Source: Flavihumibacter fluminis (GTDB lineage: Bacteria; Bacteroidota; Bacteroidia; Chitinophagales; Chitinophagaceae). From it: DNA of 64,000 nt. The notes beneath the pieces are model-generated. The model was not told where the DNA came from, ran no database searches, and worked only from the letters and a program-made list of their open reading frames with translations. Positions 1-8,399 of this stretch are shown in pieces. Position 1 is the stretch's first letter, and every line of letters starts with the position of its first letter. Location of the stretch: positions 992,001 through 1,056,000 of the forward strand of contig NZ_JAKEVY010000002.1 in assembly GCF_021491375.1 (NCBI RefSeq), read 5' to 3'. Position numbers and translations under genes: made by a program.

Positions 1-63
1 TCCGCCCTGGGTACCAAACCAGATATTTCCTTCCCGGTCTTCCACCATTTGCCGGATGGTTCG
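1..63 (-). other. In-frame continuation of the propeller sensor gene beyond its stop codon
   Basis: Read on the minus strand in the same frame as the neighbouring sensor gene, the 21 codons after the TAA at 64-66 encode a good next propeller blade, including VEDREGNIWFGTQGG, the usual two-component-regulator propeller signature. The gene therefore originally continued to the left and the TAA is an internal stop. The rest of the gene (remaining blades, Y_Y_Y domain and probably a kinase or DNA-binding output) would lie outside the window. Confidence 0.75.
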
Positions 64-1458
64 TTATTTGAAAATGGAGGGTTGGTCGTTGCGTACGGTA
101 CCAGTTTTGGGATTGTAGATCTTTAGAAATCCGGTTTGTTCACCTAGAAAAATCAGCCCTGTTTTACTGTGTTCCAGGATACTCCAGATGGTCATTGTAT
201 TCTTCCAGGGATTGAATGCAGCCGGTAGTTCCAGTGGCCTGAATTGCTTATCATAGAGATATAATCCTGCTCCCCAGGTGGCTACCAGGATCTGGCCATT
301 TTTTAATTGCTGAACATGCTCAACCGGACCGTCCTGCACATTTTTTTCTCCCGGCCTAACCAGGTAATAAGCATTAAATGCCTGGGCTGTTGGATTGAAT
401 AAAAACAGGCCGTCTGTTGTTGCCAGCCAAAGATTTTCTTGTCGGTCTTCATATGCTTGCAGACCTACATCAAACCGAAATTTTTCTGTGTAGGGGGCAG
501 TCTGATGTACAAACTGAAATCGTTGGTGTAAGGTATCGAACTCAGCAATAAAGGGCAGCCCATACACCCAGATCGTTCCGTTTTTTTGTTGGGACATACC
601 TCTGAATTCATGATAGACTCTTGGAATGTAAGGTCCAATATAATGGCGAGTCTTTTTGCCCGTATTGCCATCGTACCAATAGAAATAAGGAACAGGATGT
701 CGATAAGGCCAGTGAAACAGTGCCAGGCTTTTACTATTGTGAATGGGTTCAATTCCCTGGATATTATGTATACCTGCAAAGCTGTCGATGATTGGGTCCC
801 TGGACCGGTTGTTCCCGGGATAGGAGAGTCTTTTCAGATCCGGTTCGTATTTGACCAACCCCGAGTCGCATCCCAGCCAGAGCACTTTACGATTGGCATC
901 CGGTTGAAAATAGAGAACGGTCCAGTTTGCAGGAAGCGTTACCTCCCTGCTGATTGGCAGGAAGCGCTGTTGGCTTTCATCCAGGCGGAATACGCCTCTT
1001 CCAATCATCAGCAGGTAGAGGGTTCCTTTCCAGTCCTCTTTAAAGATAGAGGTATGAAAAATATTCAGTGATCTCGGAGGCATTTCAGCTTCTACATCCT
1101 TATAAGTGAAGCGTTCATTGTCAAACAGCCCAATTTGGTTTTCTTCATTAATAATCCACACCCTGCCTTTTGAATCGCAGAACATAGTAGCCAGGTTATT
1201 GGAAGGTATGCTGTTGGGCTGATTTGGATGGTGTTTGAAGGTGATAAATTCCCTGCCATCAAATCGCTGCAACCCATTGGTAGTGGCCAGCCAGATATAT
1301 CCTTTTTTATCCTGGCCAACTGCATTCACATGATTGGATACAAGTCCGTTTGCCGTACTGTATTGTGTAAAAGAATACTGTCTGGCCTGTTGTGCCAGCA
1401 GGGATGCTGTGCATCCTGCAAAAAAAAGCAGTACTGAAAGGAGGGATTGCTTCAACAT
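64..1458 (-). CDS. Two-component sensor, periplasmic beta-propeller part, truncated by in-frame TAA
   Basis: N-terminal sensor region of a one-piece (hybrid) two-component regulator. The ATG at 1458 is followed by a signal peptide ending near LLAQQ; the open frame continues upstream to 1614, but those residues are not signal-like, so 1458 is preferred. After the signal come propeller blades with repeated motifs such as GYIWLATTNGLQRF, RVWIINEENQIG and ENLWLATTDGLFLF. In Bacteroidota such periplasmic propellers sense oligosaccharides or other ligands and pass the signal to a cytoplasmic kinase. The frame ends at a TAA (64-66), yet an ordinary blade continues in frame after it, so the product made here would be a propeller fragment without membrane anchor or kinase. 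This may be a pseudogene or a sequencing error. Family is clear; ligand is unknown. Confidence 0.8.
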   Translation of the reverse strand: MLKQSLLSVLLFFAGCTASLLAQQARQYSFTQYSTANGLVSNHVNAVGQDKKGYIWLATTNGLQRFDGREFITFKHHPNQPNSIPSNNLATMFCDSKGRVWIINEENQIGLFDNERFTYKDVEAEMPPRSLNIFHTSIFKEDWKGTLYLLMIGRGVFRLDESQQRFLPISREVTLPANWTVLYFQPDANRKVLWLGCDSGLVKYEPDLKRLSYPGNNRSRDPIIDSFAGIHNIQGIEPIHNSKSLALFHWPYRHPVPYFYWYDGNTGKKTRHYIGPYIPRVYHEFRGMSQQKNGTIWVYGLPFIAEFDTLHQRFQFVHQTAPYTEKFRFDVGLQAYEDRQENLWLATTDGLFLFNPTAQAFNAYYLVRPGEKNVQDGPVEHVQQLKNGQILVATWGAGLYLYDKQFRPLELPAAFNPWKNTMTIWSILEHSKTGLIFLGEQTGFLKIYNPKTGTVRNDQPSIFK

Positions 1459-1687
1459 TCGTTTGTTCAGGTACTCAAATATACTCCGGTGAAAGGTACC
1501 AAAAGGAATGCCTTTACTAATATGCCAGAATCGTGGATGGATTGATGAATTTAATGGATAAGCTGTAATCAAGATAAGCTGGTTACAGTTGGGTGCAAGT
1601 TTTTGCGGTTTCATGCAGCAATGCCTTTCCCCGGGGCTTTGGGCAATTTAATATTGCAGACGCTTTTAATAACCTTATCGATCAGCT

Positions 1688-3070
1688 ATGAAATTATCAA
1701 CCGGCAGGAAGATCCTGTTCGCCAATGTACCGGCAGACGGGCATTTCAATCCACTCACTTCACTGGCTGCCCATCTGTTGGAAGAGGGCTATGAAATTGC
1801 CTGGTACTGTTCTGAGTTATACGAAGGAAAGATCCGGCAACTCGGAATTCGCTTTTTCCCCTTCCGGGAAGCATTGGATATCAATGTGCAGAATATTGAT
1901 GTGTTGCTTCCGGAGCGTTCCAAAAAAAAAGGCAAAATCGCGCAGCTCAATTTTGACATGCAGGAGTTTTTCATCAAAAGAGGGCCGGAATATTACCGCG
2001 ATCTGAAAGCGGTGTATGCTGAATTTCCTTTTGACCTGCTGATAGCGGACTGTGCATACATGGGTATTCCCTACGTGAAAGAAAAAATGAACATTCCGGT
2101 GCTTTCAATTGGTATTGTGCCACTGGTTGAAACTTCCCGGCAGCTTCCCCCGATGGGCCTTGGACTAACACCTTCGAATACCTTTCTGGGAAAACTGTTT
2201 CATAGGTTCCTGCGATTCCTGGTACTGGATTTTCTTTTTCAGCCCTCTTTCCGGTTAATGCATTCCCTGCTGGAGCAGCATGGCATTGAACATGGAAACC
2301 AGTATCTCTTTGACATGTGTATTTCCAAATCCGATCTCTACCTGCAAAGTGGTACACCCGGGTTTGAATATGAGCGCCCGGATTTGAGTGAGCAGATACG
2401 GTATATCGGTCCGGTTTTACCTCTGAAGAAATGGAAGAACCGGGAACCCTGGTATGATGCCAGGTTATCCTCCTACAACCGGGTAGTGCTCATCACGCAG
2501 GGAACTTTTGAAAAAGACTGTTCCAAATTACTGGAGCCGGCTATCGAAGCATTAAAAGACAGCAACTGCCTGCTGGTGGTTACAACCGGCGGATTTGGTC
2601 GCGATGCACTGTTGAAAAAATACAGCACACCCAATATTATCATTGAGGATTATATCCCTTTTGATGAAGTCCTTCCCTATACTGATGTCTATATATCGAA
2701 TGGCGGATATGGTGGCGTATTGCTGTCAATACAACATGGAGTGCCCATGGTAGTAGCGGGTATCCATGAGGGTAAGAGTGAGATCAATGCCAGGGTGGGG
2801 TATTTCGGACTTGGTATCAACCTGAAAACAGAGCGGCCAAAACCTGGAAAGATACGTGCAGCAGTGGAGGAAATCCTGCAGCAGGACAGCTATCGCCAGC
2901 GCGTGAAAGAAATGTCGCGGGAGTTCATGCAATACCAGCCCCAGGCACTAACGGCCTTGTATGTACGGGAATTACTGTTGAAAAATTCATTAACCATTAA
3001 CCATAAAAACAACCAACATGAAAAAAAGAGCAACAAAGCTGCTGCTGCTGGCAGCGATTATCGGATTTAG
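1688..3070 (+). CDS. UGT-type (GT1) glycosyltransferase
   Basis: Glycosyltransferase of the UDP-glucuronosyl/UDP-glucosyltransferase (MGT-like) family, GT-B fold. The N-terminal acceptor domain begins with KILFANVPADGHFNPLTSLA, typical for the family. The C-terminal donor domain has VVLITQGTFEKD, a DYIPFDEVLPYTDVYISNGG segment and GGYGGVLLSIQHGVPMVVAG, equivalent to the sugar-donor signature. No signal peptide, so probably cytosolic or membrane-associated. The acceptor could be a lipid or small molecule and cannot be read from sequence. The last 17 or so codons overlap the start of the next gene and look like translated intergenic sequence, suggesting that an earlier stop was lost. A TTTC, 19 bases, TAATATTG promoter-like arrangement lies at 1626-1656. 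Confidence 0.85.
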   Translation: MKLSTGRKILFANVPADGHFNPLTSLAAHLLEEGYEIAWYCSELYEGKIRQLGIRFFPFREALDINVQNIDVLLPERSKKKGKIAQLNFDMQEFFIKRGPEYYRDLKAVYAEFPFDLLIADCAYMGIPYVKEKMNIPVLSIGIVPLVETSRQLPPMGLGLTPSNTFLGKLFHRFLRFLVLDFLFQPSFRLMHSLLEQHGIEHGNQYLFDMCISKSDLYLQSGTPGFEYERPDLSEQIRYIGPVLPLKKWKNREPWYDARLSSYNRVVLITQGTFEKDCSKLLEPAIEALKDSNCLLVVTTGGFGRDALLKKYSTPNIIIEDYIPFDEVLPYTDVYISNGGYGGVLLSIQHGVPMVVAGIHEGKSEINARVGYFGLGINLKTERPKPGKIRAAVEEILQQDSYRQRVKEMSREFMQYQPQALTALYVRELLLKNSLTINHKNNQHEKKSNKAAAAGSDYRI

Positions 3071-3800
3071 TGCCTGCAGTAAAGACAAGGACGAAAAAGG
3101 CGGTGTATTTCAAGGTCCGCAGGTAGCATTTCACGGAGGCAAAGCGCATTCTTTTGTCCAGGTAGGAAAGGATGGCAAACCAGAAAAGATGGGTATCTCG
3201 ATCAATGACCAGGCCTGGAATAATTTACCAGTAGGTGGCGACCAGGGGCATAATCATGCCAATAGTGTTACGCTTCCGCTGCATGCAAAGGCGGAACTGG
3301 TTACACCCTTCAAACATATCGGACTGGATTGGAATCCTGCAGGACATGAACCTGAGAATGTGTACACCAAACCCCATTTTGATTTTCACTTTTACATGAT
3401 CAGTGAAGCAGAGCGGTTGGCCATTCCTCCCTATGAAACGAATGCGGCCGGATTTGATAACCTTCCGGATGCAGCTTTCCTGCCGGCAACTTATATCGCG
3501 CCTCCAGGTGGAGTTCCTCAGATGGGAAAACACTGGCTGGATGCAACGGCACCGGAGTTAAACGGGTCAGCATTTACTGAAACATTTATCTATGGTTCCT
3601 ATGATGGGAAGGTGAATTTCCTGGAACCAATGGTAACCAAAGCGTTCATTGAACAGTCTAATCTCTTTGAAAGGGCGATTCCTCAACCGCAGAAATTCAA
3701 AGTGGCAGGTTTTTATCCTACTAAAATGAAGATCGCGCGCGTAGGAACAAGCCGGGAGGTTACACTTGAAAACTTTGTGTACCGAGAAGCAAGCAATTAA
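3018..3800 (+). CDS. DUF5602/TTHB210-like lipoprotein
   Basis: Exported lipoprotein of about 260 residues. The start MKKRATKLLLLAAIIGFSACS is a clear type II signal peptide with a lipobox ending in Cys20. The mature part has many His and aromatic residues (GDQGHNHANSVTLPLH, YTKPHFDFHFYM, MGKHWLDATAPEL) matching my memory of the DUF5602 (TTHB210-like) family, whose biochemical role is unknown. The GHNH and HFDFHFY histidines could bind a metal; that is inference. It overlaps the end of the upstream glycosyltransferase by 53 bases in another frame, so the two are probably co-transcribed. Confidence 0.75.
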   Translation: MKKRATKLLLLAAIIGFSACSKDKDEKGGVFQGPQVAFHGGKAHSFVQVGKDGKPEKMGISINDQAWNNLPVGGDQGHNHANSVTLPLHAKAELVTPFKHIGLDWNPAGHEPENVYTKPHFDFHFYMISEAERLAIPPYETNAAGFDNLPDAAFLPATYIAPPGGVPQMGKHWLDATAPELNGSAFTETFIYGSYDGKVNFLEPMVTKAFIEQSNLFERAIPQPQKFKVAGFYPTKMKIARVGTSREVTLENFVYREASN

Positions 3801-3811
3801 ACCTAATCTAT

Positions 3812-4525
3812 ATGCGCAGGTTCAATTTATTTCAGACATCACACAGCGCGCTTCGGGCGCAGTTGCTGGATGCCAGCCTGCAATTGCAGTTTACGAACTT
3901 TACCAAACCCCAGCAGGTGCAGCATCGGTTCGATCAGGTGATCGAACTGGTGCTTGCCTGTCAGCGGCAGGCTGAGGAAGAAAGTAGGTATATCATTCCT
4001 GCATTACTCGTTTTTGAGAAAAAAGTACCGGAATGTTTTGCTGCGAGCCAGCAAGTACGTAATTCTCCATTGGACCGAATCCTGGATCATATGCTGGTTT
4101 TTGATAAAGAAGCAGGATCCGACCGTGCCAATAAATGGGCTGGTGTTCTTTTCAGGGCCAGTTTCCGGAAATTGTCAGATTGGGTGATTCAGGCCATGCA
4201 GCGGCAGGAAGAAATGTTGAACCCCTTGTTGTGGAAACATTATTCGGATGATGCACTTTATATGTTGCAGCTTCGCATTGAAGGCAAACAACCTTTATCT
4301 GAATGGCTGGAGCTTTGTTCCTGGATGATTAAGGATATGGATGATGAAGACATTGCAATATGGCTGAATTCTATGGAATCCAGTTTACCCGCGCCGGTTT
4401 TTGAACTATTACTGGAGAAGATACTGGGGCAGTTGCCTTTGCTGAAATGGGATATGGTGGAGGAAAGGAAGCGGGAGGAATGGAAGAAGGAGGAATGGAA
4501 GAGGGAGTATGGAGTTGTGGTATAA
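3812..4525 (+). CDS. Unrecognised protein, mostly helical, with repeat-grown C-terminus
   Basis: A 237-residue protein that I do not recognise. It lacks a signal peptide, looks largely alpha-helical and has several spaced His/Glu residues; a distant hemerythrin-like four-helix protein is one possibility but no HxxxE pattern is convincing. The C-terminus consists of five-residue repeats (EERKR, EEWKK, EEWKR, EYGVV) encoded by a 15-base tandem repeat at about 4475-4515, so the tail has probably grown by repeat expansion. It starts 11 bases after the DUF5602-like lipoprotein and probably shares its transcript. A hairpin terminator follows directly. Confidence 0.6.
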   Translation: MRRFNLFQTSHSALRAQLLDASLQLQFTNFTKPQQVQHRFDQVIELVLACQRQAEEESRYIIPALLVFEKKVPECFAASQQVRNSPLDRILDHMLVFDKEAGSDRANKWAGVLFRASFRKLSDWVIQAMQRQEEMLNPLLWKHYSDDALYMLQLRIEGKQPLSEWLELCSWMIKDMDDEDIAIWLNSMESSLPAPVFELLLEKILGQLPLLKWDMVEERKREEWKKEEWKREYGVVV

Positions 4526-4540
4526 AGAAGTGAAGAGACA

Positions 4541-4570
4541 AAAAAATACCCGCCGGTTGGCGGGTTTATT
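4541..4570. terminator. Bidirectional intrinsic terminator
   Basis: Stem ACCCGCC (4548-4554) and GGCGGGT (4559-4565) with loop GGTT. A-tract on the left and T-rich run on the right allow termination in both directions. It serves the plus-strand gene ending at 4525 and the minus-strand cytochrome gene ending at 4589. Confidence 0.85.
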
Positions 4571-4588
4571 TTTTAGGGTAGCTCCTGT

Positions 4589-5176
4589 TTAGAGTGCACT
4601 TAGTTGCTTGGGAGCAGGTACTACGTTGTTGATGGGCTTGCTAGCTTTCAGGTAAAGAAAAATAGCACGCAGGTCATCATCCTTTAACTTTGCAAAATTT
4701 GGCCAGGGCATAGGTGGTAACATTGGGCGACCGCCTTCCAGACCCTTGTATTTTCCTTCTCTCATAGCACGGAAAAATTGCTCTTCTGTCCAGGCACCGA
4801 TACCGGTTGAATCTCCACTGATATTGGCTGCATAGGAAACACCCCAGGGGCCAACAGCGGCGGTTAAGGAAGGTCCAAATAACAGCCATCCCTTTGATAA
4901 AACCGATGTATCAATTGGTCCGATTGGTTGTGTAGCCAGGTGACCTGCAAAGCGGAACTCCATATCCGGCTCAGGGCCATGAGCCCCCATTTTTTTAGGA
5001 GTATGACAATCGTCGCATCCGATGGTATTTACAAGGTATTCACCCCGTTTAACCGCATCCTCTGCTGTGGCAGTAGTTTCTGCAGCCTTGGAATCTGTAA
5101 CCGGAGCCTGGCAGGCAATAGCTGTAATCGCAACGATTGCTGCCAATCCTGCTACTGTTAACAAGATCTTTTTCAT
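4589..5176 (-). CDS. Monohaem cytochrome c lipoprotein
   Basis: Exported class I cytochrome c of 195 residues. The N-terminus has a hydrophobic signal with a possible lipobox (AITAIAC, Cys22), so it is probably anchored in a membrane and faces the periplasm. The single haem site is CDDCH (Cys54, Cys57, His58). Downstream PMLPPMPWPNF supplies candidate Met ligands, and LKDDDLRAIFLYLKASKP is the usual C-terminal helix of the fold. Likely an electron carrier or the cytochrome subunit of a dehydrogenase; no partner enzyme is adjacent. It stands alone on its strand and shares a terminator with the gene on the other side. Confidence 0.85.
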   Translation of the reverse strand: MKKILLTVAGLAAIVAITAIACQAPVTDSKAAETTATAEDAVKRGEYLVNTIGCDDCHTPKKMGAHGPEPDMEFRFAGHLATQPIGPIDTSVLSKGWLLFGPSLTAAVGPWGVSYAANISGDSTGIGAWTEEQFFRAMREGKYKGLEGGRPMLPPMPWPNFAKLKDDDLRAIFLYLKASKPINNVVPAPKQLSAL

Positions 5177-5342
5177 TGTTGATAGGTTGTTTGAAGATTA
5201 ATGAATTGGGGGCAAGGTAATCTTCCAAGGCTCCGGAGGCAAGGAATAAGAGGATAAACTGCATAAATTTCAGGATGAAGTGTGCAGCAGGGGGCTACCA
5301 CTGGTCGATCAGGTCAGATGACGAGATGGCAAAGAAACCTGT

Positions 5343-5597
5343 TTAAGAAACTCCGCAGCGGCTAAAGGCATACTGGTAAAAATCCTGCACAGTTATCATG
5401 CGGGTGAAGTCCTCCGGCTTTACTTTAAAGTTGAGGTGATGTTCTATTACTACCGCCAGGTCAATATAATCCAGGCTGTCCAATTCCAGGGTTTCCTTGA
5501 GATGGGCATCAGGGGTGATTTTTTCCGGTTCCACTTCAAATTCTTCCGCCAGAAAGTGGTTTATTTTCTCTATGATCTCTTGTTCTGTCATACTCAT
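5343..5597 (-). CDS. Acyl carrier protein, dedicated type
   Basis: Acyl carrier protein of about 84 residues. The phosphopantetheine site is Ser41 in LELDSLDYIDL, and the acidic four-helix pattern (FLAEEFEVEPEKITPDAHL) is normal for the family. The frame extends upstream only through a TTG, so ATG at 5597 (or 5591) is chosen. It differs from a housekeeping AcpP in carrying the DSLDYIDL motif and a tail with Cys, and no fatty-acid synthesis genes flank it. It is divergent from a CrtI-like oxidoreductase with 68 bases between them, so both could belong to a secondary pathway such as aryl-polyene or lipid modification (inference). Confidence 0.85.
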   Translation of the reverse strand: MSMTEQEIIEKINHFLAEEFEVEPEKITPDAHLKETLELDSLDYIDLAVVIEHHLNFKVKPEDFTRMITVQDFYQYAFSRCGVS

Positions 5598-5665
5598 AGA
5601 AATAAATATATTCAATATCCTATTCAAATGTACAACTAATGCCAAGTGTTTAGTAATTTTCTCGC

Positions 5666-7387
5666 ATGCTAAAACCAGGTTTAAACGACTCCTATGATGT
5701 TATAATAATCGGTTCAGGTGTGGGCGGACTGACCGCAGCAGCACTGTTGAGTAAGGCCGGTTATGCTGTTTGTGTGCTGGAAAAAGAGCCCCATGCAGGT
5801 GGTTACCTGGCGGGATTTCGTCGCAAACAATTCTTGTTTGATACAGCCATTCACTGGCTGAACCAGTATGGTCCGGGTGGATTGATCTGCCGGATTTTCG
5901 ACCTTATCGGCTCAGATTATCCGGTTGCTGTTCCCCAACAACGCATTCGTCGCTACCAGGGCAATTCGCATAGTTACCTGCTCACGAATAATCCGGATGA
6001 ATGGCGTGATCAGTTGATTCGCGAATTTCCTCATGAGGAAAAAGGAATCCGACGCTTTTTTGCCAGCGCAAAAAAAGTGGGCCGGTCTTTTAAGGAGTTC
6101 AACACCGTATTTCGTGCCAAGGAGAATATGTCAATCTGGGATAGGGTCAAATCGGGCTATAACACGTTTCGCTTTGTAATGCCGTTTATTCCCTACGTAA
6201 TGTACAGTGGTGAAAAAGGATTGAAAAAAGGATTGAATAAATTTTTTAAGGACCCGGGACTACATAAAATTTTTGCTGCAGAACACGAACTAATTGGTTG
6301 TTTTGTTCCCATTGGCTGGGCTTATTATGGTGATTTTCAAAGTCCTCCAAAAGGTGGCAGCCAAATGATCCCCAAATGGCTGCAGCATAATATTGAATCC
6401 CGCGGCGGGCAGGTACTGTTTCAAAGTTCCGTGAATCAGATCCTGGTGGAGGACAATAAGGCCACCGGTGTGCAGTTTACGCATCGCAAGAAGCCCTATA
6501 CGTTTAAGAGCAGGTACGTGATTGCAGCAAATGATATTGAAACTGTATATGAGAAAATGTTACCGGAACATGTGATACCTGCTAAACTGAAGGAAAAACT
6601 TCGGAAGGCAGAATTATATACCTCCTCAGTAACCTTATCCATTGCATTGGATTGTCCGGCTGAAGCGCTCGGTTTTGGTGAAGAGATGATTCATATCATC
6701 AATGACGGACAGCCATTTGAGGCTCATTCCAATGGTGATCCGGATACTGTTGAAATGAGTGTGCTCGCAGCAACGGTGCGTGACAAATCACTTTGCCCCG
6801 AACACCAGGGTACACTCACAGTTTATATGCCCGCGGAGATGCACTACCGGGATGAATGGCTTACTACCAAAGATGCCGAAGGCAATTATATACGCGGAGA
6901 AGCCTACCGTCAATTAAAGGAGGAAATCGGAGAGAAACTGATCCGGAGAGTAGAGGAAAAAGTGGCACCGGGCTTACGGGAACATATCCTGTTTTATGAA
7001 GTGGCTACTCCGGTTACGCATTATCGTTATACAGGCAATAAAAATGGTACGATGATGGGAGCAAGACCCGGACGAGCCAACATGCAGGCTAAAATCGCGC
7101 ATTATCAGACGCCGGTGCAAAACCTGATCCTGGGTGGTCACTGGGCTGAACTGGGTGGCGGTGTTCCGATTGCTGTAAAAGCCGGTGCGAATGCAGCTTT
7201 CCTGATCCTGAAAAAAGAAAAGCCAGCTCTTTTTAAAAAGCTGGCCCGTTATATGGATGGGAAATCGGATTTACAGGAGGTGTTAACAGATCCTTCTTTC
7301 AGCAGGGAAGAATTTCCATTCAAGGCTTTTCCTACTCCCGCTGAACGGGCTGCCCAAAAAGCTGCAGAACTTTCGTCTGCTTCCTAG
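5666..7387 (+). CDS. CrtI/retinol-saturase-like FAD-dependent oxidoreductase
   Basis: Flavoprotein of the phytoene desaturase, carotenoid isomerase and all-trans-retinol 13,14-reductase group. The N-terminal dinucleotide-binding motif is DVIIIGSGVGGLTAAALLSK followed by the second motif HAGGYLAGFRR. The C-terminal FAD motif is LILGGHWAELGGGVPIAVKAG. At 573 residues it is near the usual size. The substrate is probably a polyene or lipid; the sequence does not settle which. No carotenoid gene such as crtB is in the window. It diverges from an acyl carrier protein, so the substrate may be carrier-bound. A TAATTTTC box lies at 5654-5661, close to the start codon. Confidence 0.82.
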   Translation: MLKPGLNDSYDVIIIGSGVGGLTAAALLSKAGYAVCVLEKEPHAGGYLAGFRRKQFLFDTAIHWLNQYGPGGLICRIFDLIGSDYPVAVPQQRIRRYQGNSHSYLLTNNPDEWRDQLIREFPHEEKGIRRFFASAKKVGRSFKEFNTVFRAKENMSIWDRVKSGYNTFRFVMPFIPYVMYSGEKGLKKGLNKFFKDPGLHKIFAAEHELIGCFVPIGWAYYGDFQSPPKGGSQMIPKWLQHNIESRGGQVLFQSSVNQILVEDNKATGVQFTHRKKPYTFKSRYVIAANDIETVYEKMLPEHVIPAKLKEKLRKAELYTSSVTLSIALDCPAEALGFGEEMIHIINDGQPFEAHSNGDPDTVEMSVLAATVRDKSLCPEHQGTLTVYMPAEMHYRDEWLTTKDAEGNYIRGEAYRQLKEEIGEKLIRRVEEKVAPGLREHILFYEVATPVTHYRYTGNKNGTMMGARPGRANMQAKIAHYQTPVQNLILGGHWAELGGGVPIAVKAGANAAFLILKKEKPALFKKLARYMDGKSDLQEVLTDPSFSREEFPFKAFPTPAERAAQKAAELSSAS

Positions 7388-7405
7388 GGATAATCCTCCA
7401 GTAGT

Positions 7406-8269
7406 TTATACACCAAATTTTTTCTTCAGGTAAGTCAGTGCCATGGCATTGGCTTCCTGTGTTTTAGCAGGGTCATGTTTGGGATTACTGGGATTCGCAA
7501 AACCATGAACTGCATCAAAAATTTTATAATCCAGGGATTTGCCTGCCGCTTTCATATCAGCTGCAAATTGCTCGATGATTTCTTTGGAAATGTATTGTTC
7601 AGTTGCAAAAAGTCCAAGTACATCGGAATTCAGGGTCTTCAATAACTCTACATCTTTCACCGGCATGCCATAATAAATTACGGATCCGATATTTTGTTTG
7701 TTTCCAATAAGTGCAGAGCGGAGCGACCAGCTGCCACCGAAGCACCAACCGATATTCGCAACCTGTGCTTTTGAACCTGCATAACTATATGCACCTTTCA
7801 CGATGGTTTCCAGGCGTGCAGGATCTGTACCCTGCATGTATTGTCCGGCCATCTTCGGATCATTGGTTACTTTTCCATCATACATATCAATGGCTATCAC
7901 ATTTACTTTTTCTCCGAGGTCGGCATATAAGCGATCTGCTTCCTGTTTGATCTGGTCATTCAGTCCCCACCATTCCTGGTATACAAACAGCCATTTAGTG
8001 CTGGACTTTTTAGCTTTAATCAGGTAGGCAGAAGCAGTTTTTCCATCACTGGTGGGATAGCTGATCATGCTGCCCTTTGCATCCCATTGAATGGCAACCG
8101 GAATCGGATGTAGGGCCTGGAAAGCAGGATCGTTTGCAAAGTTTACCATATCGTCTGCCAGGGGATGACATACTACTGCATTCTTCAAATGTGCAGTTGA
8201 ATCAACGGGTTTCCACCAACCAATGGATGCCAGCAAAAGGCTGATGGGAAGTACTAAAAACTTTATCAT
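7406..8269 (-). CDS. Exported dienelactone-hydrolase family protein
   Basis: Alpha/beta hydrolase of the dienelactone hydrolase family with an N-terminal signal segment, so probably periplasmic. The nucleophile elbow is GWCFGGSWS with Cys in place of Ser, as in true dienelactone hydrolases. YQEWWGLND carries the conserved Glu that interacts with the Cys, and DAVHGFANPSNP the catalytic His. The third triad member is usually Asp in a GEKD-type motif; here the region reads LFATEQYIS, so the Asp is replaced or shifted. It converges with the oxidoreductase gene with 18 bases between stops. A TAACTTTT box lies upstream near 8290. Substrate unknown. Confidence 0.85.
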   Translation of the reverse strand: MIKFLVLPISLLLASIGWWKPVDSTAHLKNAVVCHPLADDMVNFANDPAFQALHPIPVAIQWDAKGSMISYPTSDGKTASAYLIKAKKSSTKWLFVYQEWWGLNDQIKQEADRLYADLGEKVNVIAIDMYDGKVTNDPKMAGQYMQGTDPARLETIVKGAYSYAGSKAQVANIGWCFGGSWSLRSALIGNKQNIGSVIYYGMPVKDVELLKTLNSDVLGLFATEQYISKEIIEQFAADMKAAGKSLDYKIFDAVHGFANPSNPKHDPAKTQEANAMALTYLKKKFGV

Positions 8270-8399
8270 TTCGTCTCGATTTAGGAAAAGTTAACAAGGA
8301 TCAGGACGCATTGTTCAAAGGGAACAGTAAGATTAGCTCAAACGATTGCGTCTGGCGCTTCGGCTCTAATGGTTTATATTTCAACAAATTCAACTGTGT

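Noticed and set aside
64-66. Programmed recoding or readthrough of the TAA in the sensor gene
   Set aside because: TAA is not a selenocysteine or pyrrolysine codon and no stimulatory structure is seen; mutation or sequence error is simpler.
586-1071. A 161-codon plus-strand open frame opposite the propeller gene
   Set aside because: Antisense shadow of a gene with clear propeller motifs.
3812-4525. Hemerythrin-like domain in the 237-residue protein
   Set aside because: The required His and HxxxE pattern could not be found; left as unrecognised.
4589-5176. Dihaem cytochrome
   Set aside because: Only one CxxCH motif is present.
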